Shown here in pieces: positions 45,636 to 56,847 of a stretch of DNA of 64,000 nt; position 1 is the stretch's first letter; each line of letters starts with the position of its first letter. Where the stretch lies: the NCBI GenBank assembly GCA_037957365.1, contig JARHVA010003525.1, forward strand, positions 122,501 to 186,500, in the 5' to 3' direction. The notes beneath the pieces are model-generated. The model was not told the DNA's origin and searched no databases. It saw only the letters and a list, made by a program, of their open reading frames with translations. A program made the translations under genes and the position numbers. The stretch comes from Torreya grandis (Eukaryota > Streptophyta > Pinopsida > Cupressales > Taxaceae).

Positions 45636-46911
45636 TGACTATTGCCTCCAAATCTTACACCCTAGAAGAGGGCTATTCAAGCCTCCATATTTGGGCAATG
45701 TTGGGACATTTTGAGGCCTATGAGTGTGCCTATAAGTGGAAATTAACCTCTAGGTTGAAAGGGATAGCTCCCTATATTATCTTTTTGTGTAATAAAACTG
45801 CTAAACCAATTTGTATGAGTGAAAAGAGTTAGAAATTTGCATAAATGAAAAGCCTAGTCTAAAATAGTGATATACCAAGAATTAGTATCCACATGTATGC
45901 CCTATATTTATGTACAATACATCAGATTATAGTCTATAACTCAATCTCTATAATATTCCAACATAAGAATTTAAATGTAGAGACAAAATGAATGAGATCA
46001 CATAAGGTAAATAACTGGAAAAGAAAACATGTATAGTCCAGAAAAGGGTTACACATGTGCAAAATCTCATACAGCTAGAATGCACTCTACATGACCTATT
46101 GGATCAAATATTTTCTCAAAATCATGAAGGGTAGAGAATATAAGGATAAAACATCACTTGCTATCACTCTATGTCTCTTGCATGCCAAGGCAAATGTCTA
46201 GAACTTAGAAATAAAATAGACTTATGCTTCTTTGCTCAAAGGAAGAAAATGGCAAAACATTTCAGTAGGGCTTCACAAAACTATCTATGGATGATAAAAT
46301 AAGAGCCCAAGGGTCATATTTATAGCAAAAGAGGGAGAGAAGAGAGAGCTCTTGGGTGCCAAAATAAAAGCCTCTAAATTTTTTTGTAGTTACCATCTTG
46401 GTGAAACTGATTATAGTTGTTTTCTCATTCAGTTGGAGTTTGTCCTTCTCTTTGATTTTCCCTCTTAAAATGACTAGGATCACTTTAAAATCAATAGTGA
46501 TATGACCCTCCATAATAAATGGCTTGGATCACTACTGTGAACCTTAGATTCTTCCTAAAAGTTCCCGTGTTTTGCACTACAAACCCATTCGGGCCTTTTG
46601 AATGGCTTTACTTATAAACCTATAAGTCAAGCATGTTGGGAAACTTGATTTACACTATCTTTGCCCTTTCAAGTTTTTTGATTGATTCTACTTATAAAAT
46701 CCATAAGCAAAGCTTGTTGGGAAACCCAATTTACACTGTAGAGTCATTCAGGTTTTCCAAGTGACTTTACTTCTTACTTACTCCTTTAGGTTCTTCAATT
46801 GTTTTTACTTATAAAAGTCATAAGCAAAGATTTTTAGGAAACCCAATTTTCACAACAGAGTCATTTGGGTTTTCCAAGTGACTTTAATTCTTAGTTAGAG
46901 ACTTTAGGTAT

Positions 46912-47110
46912 GAATTTGATGTCCTATAGCACGTCACCAAGTTGCACCCCAACGGCTAGTTGGCTACCTTGAATTTGATGTCTTGTAGCACGTTACCAAG
47001 TTGCACCCCAATGACTAGTTGGCCACCTGAATTTGACATCCTATGGCACGTCACCTCTTTGAATATCAATGGCTAGTTAGTTGTATCAAATTTGATGTCC
47101 TACAGTATGT
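46912..47110. repeat. 59-bp tandem array in the 3' LTR, about 3.5 copies
   Basis: GAATTTGATGTC variants start at 46912, 46971, 47029 and 47088 (period 59, 58, 59). Units carry 'CACGTCACCAAGTTGCACCCCAA' and 'GGCTAGTTGGC' with variants. The 5' LTR has the same array at 55745-55945. Confidence 0.9.
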
Positions 47111-47229
47111 CATGGGGATCCATTTGGGTCAAGCTTATTATTTTGGTTAATTTTCCTAGAGTAATTCCTTCAAAAAATTTGTCTAAAGGAATTCTTTTGG
47201 GAATTTTGCCTGAAAGGCAATTGCTAGTT

Positions 47230-48010
47230 CCTTTGAGAACTTTTCCTGAAGGACACTTGGGGAAGGCACAAGGTCCCTTCAAAAAATTGTGAAGGGCATT
47301 TCCAAAGGAAATGGCCCTTTGGAACTTTTTCGAAGAGCATTTCTAAAGACAAAGTGCCCTTCATAAAAGTCTAAAGGGACACTTGGGCGTAAAAGTGCCC
47401 TTAGAAACTTTTTAAAAGGGTCACATGGGCAAAAAAGTACCCTTCAAAAAAGTTTGAAGGAACACTTTGGGAAGAAAAGTGACCTTCATAACTTTTTTGA
47501 AGGGTCACTTGGATAACAAACCACCCTTCAAAAAAGTTTGAAGGACACTTGGGGAGAAAAGTGCCCTTCAAAACTTTTTATAAGGGTCACTTGGACAACA
47601 AAGTACCCTTCAGAAAAGTTTGAAGGGATCCTTGGGGAGAAAAGTGTCCTTTGAAACTTTTTTGAAGCATCACTTGGACAACAAAGTGCCCTTCAAAAAA
47701 GTCTAAAGGGACATTTGGGGAGAAAAGTGCCATTCAAAACTTTTCTGAACGGTCACTTGGACAACAAAGTGCCCTTCAAAAAAGTTTGAAGGGACATTTG
47801 GGGAGAAAAGTGCCCTTCATAACTTTTTCAAAGGGTCACTTGGATAACAAAGTGCCCTTTGGAAAAGTCTGAAGGGACACTTGGGGAGAAAAGTTCCCTT
47901 TAGAACTTTTTTGAAGGGTCACTTGGACAATAAAGTGCCTTTTGAAAAAGTTTTAAGGGACACTTGGGGGGAAGGTAAGGTAAGAAAGGCCCTTCAAAAT
48001 AGTTTCAGAG
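47230..48010. repeat. 83-bp dimeric hairpin array in the 3' LTR
   Basis: TTGGGGAGAAAAGTG marks each unit; the GGGG core falls at 47551, 47634, 47717, 47800, 47883 and 47966, exactly 83 bp apart, with older irregular units to the left (47259, 47385, 47469). Each unit holds two related ~41-bp halves. Each half is a hairpin: CCCTTCAAAA..TTTTGAAGGG followed by T-CACTTGGACAA, and CCCTTCAAA..TTTGAAGGG followed by A-CACTTGGGGAG. Confidence 0.95.
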
Positions 48011-48214
48011 GGTACTTCAGGGAAAAACAAAACCTAGTAGCTAAGGCAAACAAGGCAAAGGGAAAAATAAAGAACAAGGGAGAAGAGCCTGAACCAAGAG
48101 AGGCCAAAGGGAAAAGACAAGCAAAAAAATAGGTGACTAAACATAGAAAATGAGAAAGGGAGCAACAAAAAGAGCTAAAGGGAAAACACAAACTAGTCAT
48201 GCAAAAAATGGTCA

Positions 48215-48492
48215 AAATTATGGCAATTTCTAGGGGAGACATGCCCACTATGTCATAAGACTAGTTACCTAAATCCTTCCATTAGGCATGGAGTCACGTA
48301 AGGTAAACAAGAGTTGAAAGAACAAGCCATGGTTGAAAACACAAGCTGGAGAGATACATGCACAACCAACAAAAGGAAAGAAAACTCATGAAATGGAAAT
48401 GTTGTGCTCCAAAGCACTTAGGGAAAACAAACACAACAAATAAAACACACCAAAATAAGGTATATACAATACATAGCCAACAAGGGTTAAAA
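48215..48492 (-). other. 3' untranslated stretch of the nested Gypsy
   Basis: Lies between the end of integrase and the 3' LTR. On the minus strand it contains AGTGGGCATGTCTCCCC, resembling the AGTGGGG-CATG motif of the array at 2131-2460, but no long purine tract directly at the LTR. Confidence 0.4.
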
Positions 48493-49629
48493 TCAAGGCT
48501 TCAAATGGGTTTGATTCACTAGAATAGGCAACTCTTCTCCATCCATTTTAGATTGCTGAAAGGAGTTTCTTTGATTGCACTTGTTGATGATGTAAGGACC
48601 ACTCCAGAAAGTATCAAACTTTGTATGTTTACTTGGTTTTGCTCTATCTTCATCCCATTTCAAAACCAAGTCACCTTCATTAAATACTCTTGCCCTTTCC
48701 CTTTTATTAAAGGATTTCTTTGTGAGAACTCGATGGTGTTCCAAATATTTGTGTGCATCATCTATTGCCTCTTGTAACTAGATAAATTGTATCAATCTGA
48801 CCTCCATGGGAGTGTTTTCAAGTAATTCTAGCTATTGTCCAAGTTCTAAGGTAGGGAGCTCTTATGATATGGATAGCCTAGCTTCTCTCCCATAGACAAG
48901 TATAAAGGGAGAATTACCAATTGACTTCTTATGAGTGATTTTGTTTGCCCATAAGGCTATCTTTAACTTGTTATGCCATGCTCTTTGATTGATTTCTAAC
49001 ATCCTCTTGATGATCTTGATGAGGTTATTATTGGTCTACTCAACCATTCCATTACCTTGAGGGTAGTAGTTGGATGAGGTAGTCAAATGAACTCCACTCT
49101 TTGCTACCCAATCAAAAAATTTATCACTTACGAAAGCAAGTGAATTATTTGAGATGATGACATGAGGAGCTCCAAACCTTATTATAATGATGTCATAGAA
49201 CTCTAATATGGCATTTTCATTTACTTCCTTCAATATAATAGCCTCTACCCATCTTGTGAAGTAGTCTATAACAGTCAATATCCATTTGTGTCCATCACTT
49301 GATGTAGGGTTGAACATGTCAATGAAGTCAAGGCCCCATTGCATGAAAGGTTGGTCCACTTGGATAGGATTCAAAGGACGAACAACAAGATTTTGTCTAC
49401 CAACAAAGAAAACACATTGAGGACAAACCTTAGCCCAATGATAATAGTCCTTAAAAAGACTAGGCCAATAGTAACTAGCTTTCATTATTTTTGTAACTAT
49501 TATTCTAGGAGAGAAGTGACCACCATCTGCACCATTATGGAACTTTTCTAGTAGCATATAAAATTGTTCATTGTTAATGCATCTTAGCAACACATTGTTC
49601 ACATCCTTATTAAAGAGAATGCCATCCAC
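48493..49629 (-). pseudogene. integrase of the nested Gypsy
   Basis: Main frame 49629-49036: FHNGADGGHFSPRII with CPQCVFF (HHCC zinc finger), QWGLDFIDMF (first catalytic Asp), YFTRWVEAI, RFGAPHVIISNNSLAFVSD (the second catalytic Asp, normally in SDNG, is Asn here) and YYPQGNGMVE (catalytic Glu) followed by a stop. The C-terminal part continues at 48744-48493: FNKRERARVFNEGDLVLKWD and SGPYIINKC. The Asp-to-Asn change would inactivate it. Confidence 0.9.
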
Positions 49630-49779
49630 AAGATAATAAGGAATAGATTATAGCCTAAAATACCTTCTTTGAGATTTGTTCAAGCCATTGAGACACTCAC
49701 CATTTTGAAGAAAACTAATGATGTCTTGTGTCCAAATTTTGTTTTGCATTTGATCAGTTGGCTGGTCTTGAACTTGATT

Positions 49780-50400
49780 TATCAAGGCTTACTCTTTTGG
49801 CTCTTGAAAGTCAGATGCTAAGTGCTCATATAAACCTCTTCCTCTTACTAGGCTAGTTACCTTGATGTCAATGTCATATTCCATCACCTTCGTGATCCAT
49901 CCATCTCTCTTCTCATTGAGATCCCTGCTTAGGAGAAACTCCTTGGTGCTAGGATGGGAGACCATGACATGGATATTGTTATTGGAAACCATATGCCTAA
50001 ACTTTTTCAAACCTCTAATGATGGTTAAAGCTTTCTTCTCAACAAAATAATATCTCACTTCATAGTCTTCTAAGCCTTGGTTAAAGAAAGCAATTAGTTG
50101 CTCAACAACTTCATCATTCTTTTGCATAAGCATAGCTAAGATTATGTCAAGGTTAGCAAAATTGAGATTTAAGAGAGTGGGATATGCTACAATTACTTAA
50201 GTTATTACCTCAAATCTGCCTTTACCTACCTTTGTTGGAGTGAAAACTTGGTTCTTTTTTAGCATGGTTGTGATAGGCTTTACCACAACTACAAAGTTTG
50301 GGATAAACCTCCTTATAAGGTTTATTTCCCAAAAAAAAATTTATCCCTTTCCTGTGTTGAGGCAAAGACAAGCCTAGAATAGCTTCAATCCTTTCAAGGT
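49780..50400 (-). pseudogene. RNase H following RT in the nested Gypsy
   Basis: The open part 50133-49789 reads EVVEQLIAFFNQGLEDYEVRY, FVEKKALTIIRGLKKFRHMV, NIHVMVSHPSTKEFLLSRDL and GWITKVMEYDIDIKVTSLVRG, the Gypsy RNase H (Y...EK..LA.....K.R.Y, H...IK..L....L..R...W...L.EYD). The N-terminal part before 50133 is broken. Confidence 0.8.
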
Positions 50401-51100
50401 CAATAGATAAGCCTTATTTTGAAACAACATGACCCAAAATCTTACCTTCATGGACAACTAAGATGCACTTCTTTGGATTGATGGATATGTCGTACTCTCT
50501 ACACTTGTCAAACAATTGCCTCAGATGTCCCATATGATCAACAACATCCTTTGAAAAAATGGTTATATCATCAAGGTAAACAAGAAAAAACCTATTGATC
50601 AAACCTTTGAAAGCCATGTCCATTACCCTTTGAAATGTAGCTCTAGCATTAGATAAACCAAATGGCATCTTTTTATAGGCAAAGGTCCCCCACTTGGTGG
50701 TGAAGGTTGTTTTGAATTGATCCCCTTCATTTACTAATATTTAATTATAACCTAAATAACCATCAAGAAGTGAGAAACATTGAGAACCTAAAAAACTTGC
50801 AGAATTTGTTCCATGGAAGGGAGTGGGTAATGATCCTTGAGAAATACTTTGTTTAGATCACAAAAATACACACAATGTTTGATTTCTCCATTCTTCTTTC
50901 AAACTGGCACAAGGTTGGCTACCCAAGTTGAGTTCTTGATAGGAAAGATAATCCTAGACTTAATCAATTTGGTCAGCTCTTTCTTCATGAGTTCTTCTAC
51001 CTTGGGGTTGATAGGCTTTTACTTTTATCTTATCAGTTTAGCTCCATGCTCCAGCTCAATAGTGTGATGAGCTATACTTGGGTCAAATCCCTTCAAGTAC
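50401..51100 (-). pseudogene. reverse transcriptase of the nested Gypsy
   Basis: MKKELTKLIKSRIIFPIKNS and WVANLVPV, LKDHYPLPSME, then the open frame 50668-50414: MPFGLSNARATFQRVMD, NRFFLVYLDDITIFSKDV (intact YLDD catalytic motif) and ISINPKKCILVVHEGKILGH. Complete RT layout; stops between the segments. Confidence 0.9.
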
Positions 51101-51165
51101 TTGCATTCCCAATAAAATATGTCATTAAACTCTTTGCATAATGCAATAAAAGCTTGCCTTTCTAG

Positions 51166-51558
51166 CTAAGAACAAGCCTTGCCAATCTTCAAAAGTTTAT
51201 CCTTGAAAATTAGAACTCTCTCATAATTCTCTTCTTTTGTTGACATGCTCATTCTTTGGTTTTTATTTTGATCATCCTCATTGAAGAGACTCTCCAAAGT
51301 AATCATCCCCTTGGGTATTTTATTTGTCTTCATTTGTATAATTTTCTCTTCATAATGATCATGCAACTTCTTTTGATTTCTTAAAGAGAATCCTACCTCA
51401 TTTTGCAAGAAGTGTGCAATGTGTTCATCACTTTCAAACACTTTCCATGACACTTCATTATCATAAATGGAAGGTCTCATAATGATCTTGACATGGGATT
51501 GATATTTCTCTTTTTCAACATCAACAATTGAGTCAAAACATGCTCCTATTGTAGCCAA
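51166..51558 (-). pseudogene. spacer between the RNase H-like domain and RT
   Basis: Open for 130 codons: SWKVFESDEHIAHFLQNEVG, KIIQMKTNKIPKGMITLESL and FNEDDQNKN. It resembles the linker seen before RT in some plant Tat-like polyproteins ('NTIPKG...LE.LF...D'). No catalytic motif. Confidence 0.7.
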
Positions 51559-51905
51559 TATATCAACCTACTTGTTCAAGTCTCTTGGTATGGGCTGGAT
51601 GTTGAAAGCATCAATATCCTCAAGTAGGTCCCATACCCTATGCTTGTAGGACTTGAAAAAGGGGTTCTTGGCTGTATCTTGACTTCTCACTTGATGAATG
51701 ACCAACTCACTATCTCCATAGACTTTCAAAAGCTTGATTCCTCTCTTCTTTACCCATTGGAGACCATGAACTAAGCCTTCATATTATGTCATGTTGCAAG
51801 TACAATTGAAGTTAAACCTATAAGAAGAGCAGTAATGATTATTTGATGGGGAAACCAACATGACAAAAACTCATATGCCTATTTTTCTCCTTGAACTATC
51901 AAAGA
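51559..51905 (-). pseudogene. RNase H-like domain placed before RT
   Basis: Reads MLFDSSRRKIG (first Asp, in FDGS-like context), then through stops YEGLVHGLQWVKKRGIKLL (Glu), VYGDSELVIHQVRSQD (second Asp), HRVWDLLEDIDAFNIQPIPR and VDILATIGACFD (last Asp). All four acidic positions of the RNase H fold are present, including the archaeal-type signature D-E-GDS-D. It sits between protease and RT, in addition to the usual RNase H after RT. Confidence 0.8.
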
Positions 51906-52782
51906 GCATTTCCCACATGCCATCAAGCTCATGATCTTCATTGGTGAGTGAAAGAATTAGGACATTCTCCTCATGCATGTAGTAAACTCCCAAATCATTT
52001 TCCTCAATGAAAGTGTAAGGATATAGGCCATGTGTTTCAGTGTTGTACTTTTCAAGATAGAGGTCAAAAATAATTTCAAGAGGAGATGTTTCACTATTTA
52101 GGACTGTTTCTTCCTCTTTGCTGATTTGACAATTTTGATTTGTCATTGTCTCCAAGTATGGCTCAATGTGGAACCTTGCTAAGGGTTGAGTCCTTATGGT
52201 TACTTTGGTTCCATACCTTGTCTTGAAATCTAGAAAGGACCAATCAATATAAAGGTATCCTCCTATCTTGGTCGTAAAGTCCCTAGACAATCATTTAGCA
52301 AAGTGTGTTGGAAGGTCTACCACCACAATATCTTGTATGATAGGGAAGCTTAGGCAGCCATGTAAAAACACTTTCAGACTTTTGAGAAATATTACTATCT
52401 TAGTTGGAGTTCCATCCAGCTACAACATGCCTTTACTATATGGCTCATAGTTCAAACCCAACTTATCAGCCACTACTTTAGGCATAACAGTAGTGTTTGC
52501 TCCACTATCCATAATACAATTGTGGACTAACTTATCTCCAACAATGAGTGTGAGGTAGAAGGGTGGAGGATTTTTAGCTTTGGTGGAAGGCTCAAAAAGA
52601 TGTTTTAGAGAATTTGTGAGAGCCACATTATGATGCCTTGAAGATTGAGGAACCACCTGCATGCTTGCTAATTGCTCTTGAAAAAGCTCCTTTTGACCAG
52701 GTGTATGTATAACCTCCCAAAGGGATATGCTTATCTTAGTGATCTTTAATGAGTCCATGATATTTAAAGATGGAGTATTCAC
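51906..52782 (-). pseudogene. aspartic protease and its C-terminal extension
   Basis: HNCIMDSGANTTVMPKVVAD is a retropepsin active site (DSGA). It is preceded by PPPFYLTLIVGDKL and followed, after a frame change, by LSRDFTTKIGGYLYIDWSFL, RYGTKVTI and FHIEPY in the open frame 52290-51871. This extension joins directly to the RNase H-like domain. Confidence 0.85.
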
Positions 52783-53660
52783 TTTTTAATACATTTTTTA
52801 AGGCAATAAAGTATCTATAACCTATTATGTTACAATCTTGGTAGCTACATTTACATTCTAATTTTGTTGAGGAACATGGCTTGTAGAAAGTGCAACACTT
52901 TAATTGGTGTTTTGTGGCCTTAGAGAGGCATCACTTGGAACTATTCATGGCTCCTGGACTTTTCCCAAGGCTCTCTTCTTAGACCTTGTATTATCTATAA
53001 TTGGAATGCCTTGAGTCAACACAAAATCATCTTTTTCTTGAAAATTCATCATTCTCACACTTGGGTTGTTGCCTTCTTCATGACTATCCCTTTTGTTGGG
53101 ACATGCTTCTTCTGCTATCATATAAGGAGTAGCTTCCTCTTGTGTAGTCAAAGCATAGCTAATTCCTCCATCATCATGTGTTAAATGATCTTGAGGCTAC
53201 CCCCATTTGTCCACATGATCTTCTCCTTGCATTAGATTTGCATGAACTGGAACAACAACCTTTACGAGAGTAGTAGAATTTGGATTATATGCATTGGGTT
53301 GCTTACTTTAACCCTATTGATTTTTTCCTCTCCCTTGATAATTGTATTAGGATGGAGATCTATACCCTTGTTGAGGATAGTGTAGTACATTATGAGGAGC
53401 ACTTGCCTGATATTGAGCTTGCTTGAGCTGAGCTCTCAACGATTTAATTTCTTCATCTTTGTCCACAATGTTATCCACCTTCTTGGGAAAGGATCTTGGC
53501 TTCACATTGACATTAGGAACTTATGACATACTTGGAGCTTCAACCAAATTATGGGACAAAAAAGGCATGGAAACTCTTGGAGGAAGTCTTCCATCCTGAA
53601 TTAAGCTATTCTCAACCTCAACTACTAGCTTATATGCACCTGGAAGAGTGAATCCTCCCA
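52783..53660 (-). pseudogene. gag C-terminal linker
   Basis: Reads DEEIKSLRAQLKQAQYQASA (coiled-coil-like), YPQQGYRSPS and YNYQGRGKNQ (Gln/Gly-rich), then a frame 53151-52945 (TTQEEATPYMIAEEACPNK). No CCHC zinc knuckle is seen, which is usual in Tat-like gag. Confidence 0.6.
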
Positions 53661-53664
53661 TTGA

Positions 53665-54261
53665 CTATAACATAATAGCAACATCAGTACCAATCCCTTT
53701 GAGGTATGTTGGAAACACAAATCTGGGAGGAGGTCTCATGATTGGTGGTAACCTATACCATGTTCTTTGAAATCTCTCATTGAAATCTCCTATGGATTCA
53801 TTTAGACCTCTTCTTATTACATTCAACTGATCTATTAGGGAAGCATGATCACTCTTATTTTTGAATCTTATCACCAATAGGTCTCTAAAGCCATCCCAAC
53901 TTGTAATGCAGTCCCCCTCCAACATTATATACCAGTCAAGTGTTTTGCCTTTTAAAGAAATAGCAAGTAGCCTAATGGCTATGTTGGCCCTAGTAACATT
54001 ATGCAAATTGCAAAAATTAGAGATGTCTCTAATATATTTAGATGGGGTAATAGGACCCTCCCCATTAAAATTAGGGAGATTTTTGGTGGCATTTAGAGGG
54101 ATGGAGTCAAATATAGGAATCTCTATTAGGTTTTGGGTATTAAAAGTAGGGAAAGGTTGACATCTATCTATCTCTCCCCTTTCCCTCATTTCTATTCTTC
54201 CCCTTTGATCCTCTATTTCTTCCTCTTCTTCAACTTCTTCCTCTCCTTTAACTTCTTCCAT
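53665..54261 (-). pseudogene. gag (capsid) of the nested Gypsy
   Basis: Open for 198 codons. It starts with an acidic Glu-rich stretch, then IEIPIFDSIPLNATKNLPNF and the retrotransposon gag core YIRDISNFCNLHNV, AIRLLAISLKGKTLDWYIML, SWDGFRDLLVIRFKNKSD and NESIGDFNERFQRTWYRLP. Gag forms the particle that packages element RNA. The upstream start may lie nearer 54290. The intact frame contrasts with the stops in pol. Confidence 0.85.
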
Positions 54262-54490
54262 TTCTTTCTCTTCTTCCCCAAAACCTCCTCGCTAAGGATT
54301 TAATAGGGATAAGATTGGTTTAGGGTGTTGTTCTTCTGGAAGAGTTTCAGTTAAAGGGGCTTGGTCAAAAAATATTAAAGACCTTATGAGGACCATTTAG
54401 GATAATGTATAAAACTTGGTCTAGAATCAGGGATTCACACCCTTTTAGAGTCACTAAATTCTAGGTTAGGGGTATCTCTATAACTTATTT

Positions 54491-54510
54491 ATGTCCCATC
54501 GGGCATGCCA
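54491..54510 (-). other. primer-binding site of the nested Gypsy
   Basis: Minus-strand TGGCATGCCCGATGGGACAT, directly after the LTR end. Almost the same 20-mer follows the LTR of the plus-strand element at 59301. I cannot name the tRNA. Confidence 0.75.
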
Positions 54511-55744
54511 TAACTATTGTATCCAAATCTTGCACCCTAGAAGAGGGTTATTCAGGCCTCCTCTATATTTGGGCAATGTTGGTACATTTCCAAGCCTGTG
54601 GGTATGGCTATAAGTGGAAATGGACCTCTAGATTGAAAGGGATAGCTCCTTGTATTAAATTTTTATGCAATAAAACTGCTAAACTAGTTTGTATTAGTGA
54701 AAAGAGTTAGAAGTTTGCATAAATGAAAGGCCTAGTATAAAATGGTGATACAAAAAGAATTAGTATCCACATGTATGCCCTATACTTATGCACAATACAT
54801 CAAAATTTAGTCTATAACTCAAGCTCTACAAGATTCCAACATAAGTATTTCAATGTAGAGATAAAATGAAAGAGATCACATAAGGTAAATAACTGGAAAA
54901 GACAACCTGTATAGTCCAGAAAAGGGTTACACATGTAGAAAATCTTATACAGCTAGAATGCACTCTACATTACCTATTAGATCAACTCTTTGCTCAAAAT
55001 CATGAAGGATAGAGAACATAAGGATAAAACATTACTTGATATCACTCTATAGACTTATGCTTCTTTACATAAAGGCAAGAAAATGGAAAAAAATTCCAAC
55101 ATGGTTTCATCGTCCTATCTATGGATGATAAAACAAGAGCCCAAGGGTCCTATTTATAGTAAAAGAGGGAGAGAAGAGAGAGATCTTGGGTGCCAAAATA
55201 GAAGCCTCTAAAATGATTTGTAGTCACCATCCTGGTGTAATTGATTCCAACTATTCTCTCATTCAGTTGGAGTTTGTCCTTTTCTTTGATTCACCCTCTT
55301 GAAATGACCAGGATCACTACAAAATCAATGGTGAGATAGCCCTCCATGATAAATGTCTTGGACCGCTAATATGAACCTTAGATTCTTCTTGAAAGCTCTT
55401 GTATTTTGTACTACAAACCCATTCTAGCCTTCTGAATGGATTTACATATAAACCTATAAGTCAAGCATGTTGGGAAACCCAATTTGCACTATCTTTACCC
55501 TTTCAAGTTTTTTGATTGCTTCTACTTATAAAATTCATAAGTAAATCTTGTTGGGAAACCCAATTTGCATTACAAAGTCATTCAGGTTTTCCATGTGACT
55601 TTACTTCTTACTTGCTCCTTCAGGTTCTTCAATTGCTTCTACTTAAAAAATTCATAAGCAAAGCTTGTTGGGAAACCTGATTTGCACTACAGAGTCATTC
55701 AAGTTTTCCAAGTGACTTTACTTCTTATTTAGAGACTTTAGGCA

Positions 55745-55945
55745 TGAATTTGATGTCTTATATCATGTCACCAAATTTCACCCCAATGACTAGTTGACCA
55801 CCCTAAATTTGACATCCTATGACACGTCACCAAGTTACACCCCAAAGGCTAGTTGGCCACCTTGAATTTGACATCCTACATCATGTCACCTCTTTAAATT
55901 CAAATGGCTAGTTGGCTATATCAAATTTGACATCTTGTGACACAT
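55745..55945. repeat. 59-bp tandem array in the 5' LTR
   Basis: Same array as 46912-47110: units with 'AATTTGACATCCTA', 'GTCACCAAGTT' and 'GGCTAGTTGGC'. Confidence 0.85.
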
Positions 55946-56089
55946 CATGGGGATCCATTTAGGTTGGGCTTATTGTTTTGGGTAATTTTATTGAAGTAAT
56001 TAATTTGGATAATTTATCTGAAGGAATTCTTTTAGGAAATTTTATTTAAAAGGCAACGACTAGTTCCTTTGGGAATTTTTCTTGGAGGA

Positions 56090-56665
56090 CACTTGGGGAA
56101 GGCACAAGGTCCCTTCAAAAAATTCTAAAGGGCATTTCCAAAGGAAACGACCTTCAATTTTTTTTTGAAGAGCATTTCCAAAGACAAAGTGCCCTTCACA
56201 AAAGTCTGAAGGGACACTTGGGTGTAAAAGTGCCCTTTGGAACTTTTTCAAAGGTTCACTTGGGAAACAAAGTACCCTTAGAAAAAGTCTGAAGGGAAAC
56301 ATTAGGAAGAAAAGTGTCCTTCAAAAATTTGAAGGGTCACTTGGACAATAAAGTGTCCTTCTGAAAAGTTTGAAGGGACACTTGGGGAGAAAAGTTTCCT
56401 TCATAACTTTTTTGAAGGGTCACTTAGACAACAAAGTGCTCTTCAAAAAAATTTCAAAGGGATGCTTGGGGAGAAAAGTGCCCTTCAGAACTTTTCCAAT
56501 GGGTCACTTGGACAATAAAGTGCCCTTTGGAAAAGTCTAAAGGGATGCTTGGGGAGAAATTTCCCTTCAAAACTTTTCTAAAGGGTCACTTGGACAATAA
56601 AGTGCCCTTCTAAAAAGTCCAAAGGGACACTTAGGGAGAAAATTACCCTTCAAGGAAAAATTAAG
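56090..56665. repeat. 83-bp dimeric hairpin array in the 5' LTR
   Basis: Unit marker GGGGAGAAA or variant at about 56220, 56304, 56384, 56468, 56551 and 56633 (period 80-84). Less regular than the array in the other LTR. Stems include CCCTTTGGA/TCTAAAGGG (56523-56544). Confidence 0.9.
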
Positions 56666-56847
56666 CCTGACAGGCAAAGGAAAACAAGGCAAAGGTAAAA
56701 ACAAATAATAAGGGAGAAGAGCTCAAACCAAGAGAGGTCAAAGGAAAAATAAAAACAACAAAGCAAGTGACCAAACACAGAAAACAAGCAAGGGGAAATG
56801 AAAAGAGCCAAAGGGAAAACACAAACTGGTCATGCAAAAAATGGTCA

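Larger units (their letters stand above)
45636..48214 (-). repeat. 3' LTR (2.58 kb) of the nested Gypsy
   Basis: On the plus strand runs TGACTATTG...AATGGTCA. It aligns with 54511-56847 in order, from 'CACCCTAGAAGAGGG' to 'CATGCAAAAAATGGTCA'. Contains a TATA box (minus strand TATAAATATGACC, 46312-46325), a 59-bp array and the 83-bp hairpin array. Confidence 0.9.
45636..56847 (-). mobile_element. large Ty3/Gypsy element nested in Copia
   Basis: 11.2 kb. LTRs 45636-48214 (3') and 54511-56847 (5') with a minus-strand interior: primer-binding site 54491-54510, gag, protease, an RNase H-like domain, RT, RNase H and integrase. LTRs are unusually long and contain tandem arrays; they differ by about 10% by eye plus array copy number. 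Pol keeps long open stretches but has stops and frameshifts. It interrupts a Copia element exactly between GSLIFTMISV and RTRPNIS. No clear short target duplication is visible at the junctions (AGTTC versus ACACT). Confidence 0.9.
54511..56847 (-). repeat. 5' LTR (2.34 kb) of the nested Gypsy
   Basis: Direct repeat of 45636-48214. TATA box on the minus strand (TATAAATAGGACC, 55147-55157). About 240 bp shorter than the other LTR, matching three fewer 83-bp units. Confidence 0.9.

Noticed and set aside
47881..48132. 83-codon lysine-rich ORF
   Set aside because: Lies in the 83-bp LTR array and the purine-rich sequence after it; the frame is a by-product of repeats and the LTR's coding strand is the other one.
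56060..56302. 80-codon minus-strand ORF
   Set aside because: Made entirely of the 83-bp hairpin array of the 5' LTR.
45636..56847. a 5-bp target duplication for the nested Gypsy
   Set aside because: The bases next to the LTRs (AGTTC and ACACT) do not match; only the restored Copia reading supports the insertion point.
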